Shown: piece after piece, positions 55,800-64,000 of the stretch | Layout: every line of letters starts with the position of its first letter | Numbering within the stretch: position 1 is the first letter of the stretch | Source: Halicephalobus mephisto | Lineage: Eukaryota > Nematoda > Chromadorea > Rhabditida > Panagrolaimidae | NCBI GenBank assembly: GCA_009193035.1 | Contig: SWDT01000077.1 | Span: 149,875-213,874 of the forward strand | DNA length: 64,000 nucleotides | Direction of reading: 5' to 3' | Made by a program: the position numbers and the translations under genes | Notes under the pieces: model-generated | Seen by the model: only the letters and a program-made list of their open reading frames with translations | The model's database searches: none | Told to the model about the DNA's origin: nothing

Positions 55800-57060
55800 A
55801 AATAACTTTTAAAAAATAAAAAAATATTTAGCCTAAAAAACATCATTGTGGTTTTAGTTATTAATGGGAAATTTTAATTTAAAAAAAATTAAAATATTTA
55901 AAATTAATTTTTTATTTAATAAATAAAATTGTAAAATTTTTCATAATTTAAATATTTTTATTTTTTTTAAATTAATTTTTTATTTAATAAATGAAATTGT
56001 AAAATTTCTTCCATATTAAATATTTTTTAATTTTAGTTTTTATCTAATAAATAAAATTGATAATTTTGCATAAAAATTAAAATTAAAAATTTTTTTTGTT
56101 TAAATTTAATTTTTTAATTAAAAAAATAATTTTTTTGTTTAAATTTAATTTTTTAATTAAAAAAATAATTTTTTATTTTTTGCGTGAAACTACAATAATC
56201 TATAAAAATTTTCGATTTAAAAAAAATAAAACTACAATAAAATACCCTTTAGATTAAAGAATTCCTAGGTTTTTCTAGAATATTAAAATGAATTTTATCT
56301 TGTGACTGAAAATACAAATAATTCCTAAAATAGGAATTTAAAAAATTTTTTTTATAAAGAAAGTTTTTATTTTTAAGTAAAAGTACATCGAGGTCGGTTC
56401 TAGATCAAAGGTTTTCAATTTTTTAGATTTAAAAATAATTATTACTTTGTCGAAAATACTGTAGTGAATTTTTTTTCTAAATTAAAAATTTTAAATTTTT
56501 TAAATAAAAAAAATCATTTTATAAATTAAAATAATTTCTAAATTAAAAATTTCCAATTTTTTAGATTTAAAAATAATTATTACTTTGTCGAAAATACTGT
56601 AGTGAATTTTTTTTCTAAATTAAAAATTTTAAATTTTTTTAAATAAAAAAATCATTTTATAAATTAAAATTAAAATAATTTCTAAATTAAAAATTTTAGA
56701 CTTTTTTATATAAAAAAAATTATTTTACATTTAAAAATAGTTTTAGACCGAAGATTTTAAATTTTTTTATATAAAAAAAATTATTTTATAAATAAAAATT
56801 AAAATAACTTTTAGGTTAAAGACTTGATTTTTTTTAAATTTAAAAATGATTTTTAATTTTTTTAAAATTAATTACAGTAACTTTGAAATTAAAAATCTTT
56901 GTTGAAAAATAAAAATAACTTTTTTATTTTTGGAATTGAATTAATGAAAAGTTACTTTCTTCTTTTTTGTTCCATTTTAATTTCAATTTTTCTAAATCTG
57001 AACTGGAATGTCTGGTCGGATTTTTTCAGATTAGAGTGGCTTTGACAAAGGTTATGAAGT
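55800..57060. other. AT-rich intergenic with local repeats
   Basis: Direct repeat of tttagatttaaaaataatta + ttactttgtcgaaaatactg at about 56425 and 56561. No gene. Confidence 0.6.
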
Positions 57061-57077
57061 TGTTCTTTTTGGTCTAG

Positions 57078-57480
57078 TAAATGCACATAAAAAAGTGTAT
57101 TAAAATTGTTGGATCTGCCAGTCCGAGTGGCCCGCGTACCTATGGTGGAGTCGATTCTCGAAGAAAAGATTTATATAACAAATGTCTTAGGTACAATACA
57201 AAATACTGTATCGGACTCGACACAAACCAATATATATCCACTTGCCGTCAAAAGGAACTGTATGCTCCTTTGTCGGTGCTAAGACAATCCATTCAGGATC
57301 AAGCGCTCCCCGTTGATGCTAAGACAATCCATTCAGGATCAAGCACTCCCCGTTGATGCTAAAAGAATCCGTTTAGGATCAAGTGCTCCCCGTTGATGCT
57401 AAGACAATCCGTTCAGGACCAAGCGCTCTCCGTTGATGCTAAAAGAATCCATTCAGGATCAAGGACCCCTTGTCGGTTGC
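57078..57480. repeat. Complex block with five 40-bp tandem units
   Basis: Units at 57278, 57318, 57358, 57398 and 57438, each gctaagacaatccattcagg + atcaagcgctccccgttgat with substitutions. The GC-rich unit is exceptional for this region. A 91-codon frame (57081-57356) enters the array but lacks other support. Confidence 0.85.
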
Positions 57481-57519
57481 GCTTCCCTTTAAGGATAGGG
57501 TACTCGATCCAACAAAAAC

Positions 57520-57840
57520 GACTCTATTATATCAGATACACCGCATTTGGCGTGTCGGCGAATTATACACAATACACCGGTATCAACTTAATGTATTAAT
57601 GTATTCAATGTATTATATCTAGTAAATCAGAGTCGTTTTAATATACCTTATATATTATATACGTATGCAAAAATATCTCTAACGTACCAATACATAAATT
57701 GAGGATAATCTATATATGCATTATTTCAATGTATTGGATATATTGAACACAATCCACAGATACTAATTCAATGTATCTGATATATCAAAACTGCTTTAAG
57801 GTGTCCATATATTATGTACCAGGTAATCTTTTTGTGTGTA
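57520..57840. repeat. Dispersed atcaacttaatgtattaatgta-type repeat
   Basis: Third locus of the family at 36975 and 38970, here inverted; units of caatgtattggatatattga type. Confidence 0.6.
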
Positions 57841-58140
57841 ATCTGCAATTTTTCTAAAAACGCCTAAATTTGTGCTTTGTACGGCTGCAAATAATCGTGT
57901 ATTTTTTCATCCTTGTCTGCCCGATTTTGAAATAAATACATTTGGAAAAAATTAAAAATGAAAAGAAAAGTATTAAATTTAAACTATTTCGAAAAAACAA
58001 TTTTTTACATAAGAATCCCTAAACGAATTTCTTGCTTTTGTTATAGGTTTATTTTCAGTAAAATTAGATTATTTTTTACACAAGTACTTATTTTAGTTTT
58101 TATCCATCTTCAAAAATATAGATTTTTAAAAATATAATTT

Positions 58141-58653
58141 TAAACAAAACTAAAAAAAGATTTTAGGTGTGTAGTGGAAGTATATTTCTTGCTTGGGATG
58201 ATTTTAAGCCGATACTTTTGGTTTCAATAATAAGTACCCAAAGTGGAGTATTTCTAGAAGAGGTACACCCTCCGTCCCCCACGGATTACCTCTTCCATTC
58301 TTCTCCTCTACTTTCACCACAGCTCAGTTTTTCCCTCCCAAATGCTCTTCCACCTCTGCTGCCTCTAAACCGCGGAAGTCCACAAAAATAACTTTAATCA
58401 AAATCCTTCAAAAAAATCCAAACTTGCTTCCGAAGTACTCTGAAATTGGAGTTTTTACAGATAGTTTTTTCACCAAGGAAAAAAGCAACTGAACCGTTTT
58501 GTGTAAAAGATTCAATTTCCGTTCGGGACCGTTTCGACGAGTTTCATTTTTCATTCCAATTCGCTTTTCCATAAAAACATAAAAATTAAATTTGTTAATT
58601 CACTTCAGGTTTTATCAATTTTTAAAACATATAATTCCACAAAAATAATTTTA
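58141..58653 (+). repeat. Left arm of a 513-bp inverted repeat
   Basis: More than 95% identical to the complement of 62570-63083. Right after TTTTAG (58161-58166) a 74-codon frame (58167-58391: GSIFLAWDDFKPILL ... LPPLLPLNRGSPQK, TAA) looks like a terminal exon. The same frame is intact in the other arm. Confidence 0.9.
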
Positions 58654-59215
58654 ATAAAAATCGTTCAAAGTCCAAAAAATTGTTTTCGAAGGAATCCAAA
58701 ATTTAAAATTAATCTATTATGAATTAAAATTTGTATTCGCAAATCTTCAAATTAATTAATTCAACATTTGTTTAAATATTGTTAATTCTTCAAAAATCCC
58801 TATAAAATTTAATTTTTTCAAGTTTTCCACACAAACAAGTCATTAACCAAGGCAAATCTGTCCTTGTTCTCTAATTGCTCCTTTGATACTACTTTTAGAT
58901 TTCTTGTATTATCTATAAAAATAGGCTCATTAATTGCAGTTTACGCTTTTTTGAAAATACATTCTGAGATTGTCCGGATTTCTTATTTCAAAACTAGTTC
59001 TAGTCCTAAAAGTAATTTTACTTTTTACTTAATGTGATGTTTACTGTGTTTCGCCAGGTATGTATTCCTAACCTTTTATGTATTTTGTATGACAGTTTTC
59101 TGAACCGAGAAAATCGGATAAGTGAATGGTGTTTCACAAATCCTACATTGTAATTTAATTGAAATAGTTATTATAAATAAGTTATTGTATATTTTATGGT
59201 TTGTTGAATATTTTT
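58654..59215. other. Spacer, no gene recognised
   Basis: Mixed AT-rich sequence inside the large inverted repeat. Confidence 0.5.
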
Positions 59216-59850
59216 AGAAATTGTTGTTTGTTTGTATAATTGTCTTCTGAAGTGGAAGAATAGGATAAATATGCAAAATTACGTGTATTTTACATCAGTT
59301 TTACCGAAATAGTTTATATAAGTGGTATTGTCTTGGTATATGAGATGTGTATTCAAAATCTATTATTATTTGTGTAATAATCTTTTGAAATGTTAAGGAT
59401 AGGATAAATATGCAAAATTACGTGTATTTTACATCAGTTTTACCGAAATAGTTATATAAGTTATAATGTCTTGGTATATTAAGTGCGTATTCAGAAGTCA
59501 TTATCATTTGTGTAATAATCTTCTGAAATGTAAGAATAGGATAAAAATGTAAAATTTTATATATTTTACATCATAGTTTTACCAAAGTAGTTATATAAGT
59601 TATAATGTCTTGGTATATGAGGTGCGTATTCAGAAGTCATTATCATTTGCGTAATGGACTTCTGAAATGTAAGGATAGGATAGGCATGCAAAGTGTTATA
59701 CGTCTTATTACAATTTATTTGAGTAAATTGCATCGGTAAAATTATGACATGTTCTGTAATTTGTTGCGTATTTTTAGTCAGTTGTTTATTTGTATAATTA
59801 TCTGCTGAAGTGGGAGAATCATATAAATACACAACTTTTTATATATTATA
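59215..59850. repeat. Tandem ~139-bp repeat, five degenerate units
   Basis: Marked by cttctgaa(a/g)tg...gaataggata at 59244, 59381, 59520, 59659 and 59802, with ttacatcagttttaccgaaa + tagttatataagt. Confidence 0.8.
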
Positions 59851-60540
59851 CGTTAACCTTTAGTCGAGCTAATCCTAAAATTCGCTATAATACTTTTTGT
59901 AACTATTTTGATGTATTTTTGGAATTCATTATTTATCATGTTCAATGTTTTCTGAAGCAATATAATTAGGAAAAAGTTGGAATTTATATCTACTGAGTTT
60001 CGGTGAAGTTTGAATGTATTCGCTTGGTTTTCAGTGAATTCTTGACTATTGATTTTGAAACACTTGTTTTGTTTCAACTTTACTAAGTCGAATTACTATT
60101 TTCCGCAATTAGGTGTATCTCCCAGGCTCATTACAGTTAACTAATTAGGTTTTCGAAAAAGCGACCCGAAACATGAAAACAGACAACCAAGGATTTATGG
60201 ATTTCGAGGATTATCTCCTCAAGAAGAAGTCTTTAACAGAACTGGATTAAGAGATCCAAATGTACGTTTCAGATATTTCAAAATAATGTTTATCTCATGT
60301 AGGAACTTCCTCTTAAGTAAACTCCCTTGCTTTTCAGAAAACGAATGTATTATTTGTTTTCGATCAAATATTAATCTTGATTAGGTTCAATTCGAGGAAC
60401 AAAGTAAAACATGGTAGGAGAGATAGATTACTTCCCTTAGGACCTCGTGTTTCCTGTCTTGTTCATTAAAATCTTAATTGACCCCCCGCTGAATGCCATC
60501 CTTACGACGTACTTGTTTTCGAGTTTAGACCGACGGATTT
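59850..60540. other. Spacer with small complex island
   Basis: 60110-60480 is less AT-biased and contains a 25-codon ATG frame (60173: MKTDNQGFMDFEDYLLKKK ..., TAA). This is too short to call a gene. Confidence 0.4.
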
Positions 60541-60840
60541 TAAAGTTTTTATTTATTACGCAATTTTTAAAAAACATAGTTTTTAAAGTTTTTATTTATT
60601 ATGCAGTTTTTAAAAAACATAGTTTTTAAAGTTTTTATTTATTACGCAATTTTTAAAAAACATAGTTTTTAAAGTTTTTATTTATTATGCCGTTTTTAAA
60701 AAACATAGTTTTTAAAGTTTTTATTTACTACGCAATTTTTAAAAAACATAGTTTTTAAAGTTTTTATTTATTACGCAATTTTTAAAAAACATAGTTTTTA
60801 AAGTTTTTATTACGCAGTTTTTAAAAAACATAGTTTTTCT
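60541..60840. repeat. 43-bp minisatellite
   Basis: Seven units of taaagtttttatttattacg + caatttttaaaaaacatagtttt (60541, 60584, ...), high identity. Confidence 0.9.
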
Positions 60841-60879
60841 TTATTTTATTCAAAATTGTAAATTATTTTTATAAAAACA

Positions 60880-61860
60880 TCTTACAGTATACTTAACACA
60901 TAAATTTCGAAAATTGTAACGCTTTTTTGATTATTATTTTAATTAAAATTAAAGATTATATTCCTTAAAGCACTTTACAGTATACTCAAAACCTTCGAAA
61001 TTTTTCGTCAAGTTTTTTGGAGATTATTGTTTTAATTAAAAATTATAGATTATTTTTTAAAAGCATTTTTTAATATTTTTAATTTGTATTTTTTTGATTA
61101 TTATTATCTAAATCGAAAATTGAAGATTATCTTTGTAAAATTACTTTACAGTATATTTAATAAGGAAATTTTAAACTTTTGATAATTGTTATTTTAATTA
61201 AAATCACAGATTATTTTTACAGAAATATTTTATAATACATGTAATAAAAAAATTGTAAAATCCTAAACTTTTGATTATTATTATCTAAATCGAAAATTGA
61301 AGATTGTCTTTGTAAAATTACTTTACAGTGCATTTAATAAGGAAATTTCGAAGATTTTAAACTTTTAATAATTATTATTTTAATCAAAATTAAAGATTAT
61401 TTTTTAAAAATTATCCTACAGTATATGCAATAAGGAAATTCTTGACGATTATTATTTTAATTAAAATTATAGATTATCTTTGCAAAATTACTTTAAAGTA
61501 CATTTAATAAGGAAATTTTAAACTTTTAATGATTGTTATTTTAATTAAAGATTATTTTAATTAAAATCACAAATTATTTTTACAAAAGTATTTTATAGTA
61601 TATATGATGAAAATTTTTAAAATCCTAAATTTTTGATAATTATTATTTTAATTAAAGATTATTTTAATTAAAATCACAGATTATCTTTGCAAAAACATCC
61701 TACAATGTATGCAATAAGGAAATTTTGACAATTTTTGATTCTTAAATATTACTTAAGTCAAAAATTGAAGATTATCTTTGCAAAATTCTCTTACAATACA
61801 GATGACGAGGAAATTTTAAAGGTTTTTAATTCTCAATGATTCTTATTTTAATTAAAATTA
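60880..61860. repeat. Long degenerate tandem array, ~110 bp period
   Basis: About nine units with gattattattttaattaaaa, ttactttacagtatatttaa and taaggaaatt. Confidence 0.75.
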
Positions 61861-61899
61861 AACAGTGTATTTTCGAAATTTTTTACAGTACTTTTAACT

Positions 61900-62160
61900 C
61901 GTAAAATTTTGATTTTTTAATTTTTATTGAAATTTTGATTTTTGAATTTTTATTGAAATTTTGATTTTTTTATTTTCGATGAGATTTTGATTTTTTCATT
62001 TTTATTGAAATTTCGATTTTGTAATTTTTGATGAGATTTCGATTTTTTTATTTTTAATAATATTTGATTTTTTTATTTTTGATGAGATTTTGATTTTTTA
62101 AATTTTATTGAAATTTCGATTTTTTTTAATAATATTTGATTTTTTAATTTTTGATGAGAT
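61900..62160. repeat. Short AT minisatellite
   Basis: Units of about 30 bp: ttttattgaaattttgattt / ttttgatgagattttgattt alternating. Confidence 0.8.
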
Positions 62161-62569
62161 TTTTTAAAATTATTGTTGAAAAAAATCCGAAATTAGAAAC
62201 CACAAATGAATAAAGTTGTTCACTCACGCCACGCGTCCTTCCATGTTGCTTATTTTTGTCTTTTTTCCGGACTTCAATTTTACTTTTTCATTTTTTTTAT
62301 TAAAAAAAACCAAATTTATTTTTGAAATAAAGTTCATTTTTAATTCAAAAACCGTTGGACTTTTTTAAAATTAAAATTTTATTATTTTTCGTAGGTTTTC
62401 ATATTTTTAGAACTAAAAATAATTAAAATATAAAATAAAAAAAATTAATTTTATTCAAAATTAAATAAAAAAGAACAACGAAAATTTTAAGATGTTTTTG
62501 AAGAAAACAATATTTATTAAAAAATAAAATTTCAGACGGAAAATTTTCTTTATTTTAGTTAAATTTCGT

Positions 62570-63083
62570 TTAAAATTATTTTTGTGGAATTATATGTTTT
62601 AAAAATTGATGAAATTTGAAGTGAATTAACAAATTTAATTTTTATGTTTTTATGGAAAAGCGAATTGGAATGAAAAATGAAACTCGTCGAAACGGTCCCG
62701 AACGGAAATTGAATCTTTTACACAAAACGGTTCAGTTGCTTTTTTCCTTGGTGAAAAAACTATCTGTAAAAATCCCGGTTTCAGAGTACTTCGGAAGCAA
62801 GTTTGGATTTTTTTGAAGGATTTTGATTAAAGTTATTTTTGTGGACTTCCGCGGTTTAGAGGCAGCAGAGATGGAAGAGCATTTGGGAGGGAAAAACTGA
62901 GCTGTGGTGAAAGTAGAGGAGAAGAATGGAAGAGGTAATCCGTGGGCGACGGAGGATGTACCTCTTCTAGAAATACTCCACTTTGGGTACTTATTATTGA
63001 AACCAAAAGTATCGGCTTAAAATCATCCCAATCAAGAAATATACTTCCACTATATACCTAAAATCTCTTTTTAGTTTTGTTTA
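62570..63083 (-). repeat. Right arm of the 513-bp inverted repeat
   Basis: Inverse of 58141-58653. Its minus-strand frame (63057-62833) matches the left arm with only a few replacements (C/Y, A/D, P/S) and is also preceded by TTTTAG. Confidence 0.9.
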
Positions 63084-63193
63084 ATGTTTTTCCGTAAATT
63101 TTTACTTTTAGGATCATCGCAGACGAAAGTACTTTGATAAAAATGACGTGAATTAATTTATTTTTACGCACAAGTGAGCCAAAACAAAAAAGA

Positions 63194-63499
63194 TTAAAGA
63201 ACTTTATCTGAGAACTCCCTAAACGGAAGTGAAATCTCTTTTCCGAAATAATCCGGAGTTAGTGTTTCTCGATTAAAAAATACCAAGTGATTCATCTGTA
63301 TCAATCTCATCAAACACGCGACCAATTTACGCTTTTCGCTTTTGATGATGTCCTTTGCCGCAGGCAATGTTGTCCTTCTACTAATAGCCAAGTCGGAAAG
63401 TCTTAGAAAATCTTGAAAATTTTTGAATTGAGTCTTGTCAGATGTTTTCTTCAAGAAAATGATGACATATTTCGAAATTGGTTTTATTAATTTTCCCAC
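63194..63499 (-). other. Possible exon, basic protein fragment
   Basis: A minus frame of about 100 codons (LIKPISKYVIIFLKKTSD ... DLAISRRTTLPAAKDIIKSE ... KLVACLMRLIQMNHL) has balanced composition and ends at TAA. Alternatively a GTATTT donor after NHL (63288) would join in phase to the terminal-exon-like frame in the inverted-repeat arm (63057). The entry is fed by a possible AG near 63501. Family unknown. Confidence 0.35.
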
Positions 63500-64000
63500 T
63501 CAAGTACTTTTGTCTACCAAAGTTTTTTTTGTGATTAAAATTGTATTTATTTTAATCAATGTCTGTTCATAGGTCAAAAACTTTCGAAATTAATCGTCAT
63601 GTTTGTTGAATGCCATGGATTGCGTGTTCAAAATCGGATTCAATTGAAAGTTGTTTTGTTTTATTTGACGGAAAACATGTTTTGATTCAACGGTTCGACT
63701 TTATTAAATTTTCCCTTATTTGTAGAAAATTAAAAATGTCATTTTCGTGGATTTCAGTTTGAAAAGTGCTTCATCAAGAACTTTAGATTTAAATTTTTTT
63801 ATTTTGCAATAATTGAAAGTCACAAATTTGACAGATAAACCTTGAACATGGGGGATATTGTACTGTAGGACTCGATCGGCAGGGTACTTTTTCATAGTGG
63901 AGTTTATACACTGTAGACGTGTTTGTCCCCTCCAAATCCTATTCAGCAACCTCTTCGCGGTGGAGGGGAGGCAATGGGTGACCACTTCTTAGGGAGTGCA
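63500..64000. other. Window end, no gene confirmed
   Basis: 63840-64000 is GC-richer; its minus frame has LLNRIWRGQTRLQC. No domain recognised and it is cut by the window edge. Confidence 0.35.

Noticed and set aside
57081..57356. 91-codon frame in the 40-bp array
   Set aside because: The array shifts frame every unit and no homologue is recognised.
59566..59832. 88-codon minus frame
   Set aside because: Falls entirely in the 139-bp tandem array.

Overview
The window looks like nuclear DNA of a rhabditid nematode, probably Caenorhabditis-like. The evidence is very AT-rich non-coding sequence, many short introns (about 43-60 nt) with GTAAG/TTTCAG-type borders, scattered Caenorhabditis-style noncoding motifs (CTACAGTAA, TACGGTAG, CGTGTCGGGACC), an SL1-like 22-mer, and genes from nematode-typical families. 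All coordinates and exon joins were derived by hand from the sequence; no alignment or RNA data were available.

Layout. (1) 1-4800: repeats plus one intronless coiled-coil gene (2668-3459). (2) 4796-10860: a tandem segmental duplication of an O-acyltransferase (acyltransferase-3 + SGNH, nematode OAC type). The left copy is broken and runs into a 333-N gap; the right copy is a complete five-exon gene. A decayed Tc1/mariner-type transposase lies between them. (3) 12.1-21.4 kb: on the minus strand, a Zic-type five-finger transcription factor (ref-2 orthologue) with a 4.7 kb second intron holding islands of complex sequence. (4) 22.2-27 kb: repeats and a few exon-like islands upstream of ref-2. 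(5) 27.07-33.58 kb: a divergent pair, a rhodopsin-like GPCR (minus) and a GLYAT-like GNAT acyltransferase (plus), sharing a 1.05 kb intergenic region. (6) 33.9-35.3 kb: LINE debris. (7) 36.2-47.25 kb: a convergent pair, a UDP-glycosyltransferase (plus) and a ClC-6/7-type chloride/proton exchanger (clh-6 orthologue, minus), with stop codons only 38 bp apart. (8) 47.3-64 kb: almost entirely repeats, including a 513-bp near-identical inverted repeat 4.4 kb apart, a tRNA-like SINE candidate and several minisatellites.

The genes are unrelated in function (development, signalling, xenobiotic conjugation, lysosomal ion exchange, surface or lipid acylation), as expected for a metazoan chromosome segment. 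No operon is evident.

The most interesting signals concern how repeats touch gene structure. A dispersed 307-bp element begins at the exon-intron border and supplies the 5' splice site of UGT intron 3. The same element sits in the same sense in a GPCR intron. Two other introns contain tandem copies of their own splice junction together with flanking coding sequence. Paired MITEs enclose a 28-bp repeat that is about two units at one locus and about eleven at another. Two distant inverted copies of a dispersed repeat keep a matching 56-59-codon reading frame. I found no CRISPR array, no complete tRNA or rRNA gene, and nothing bacterial.
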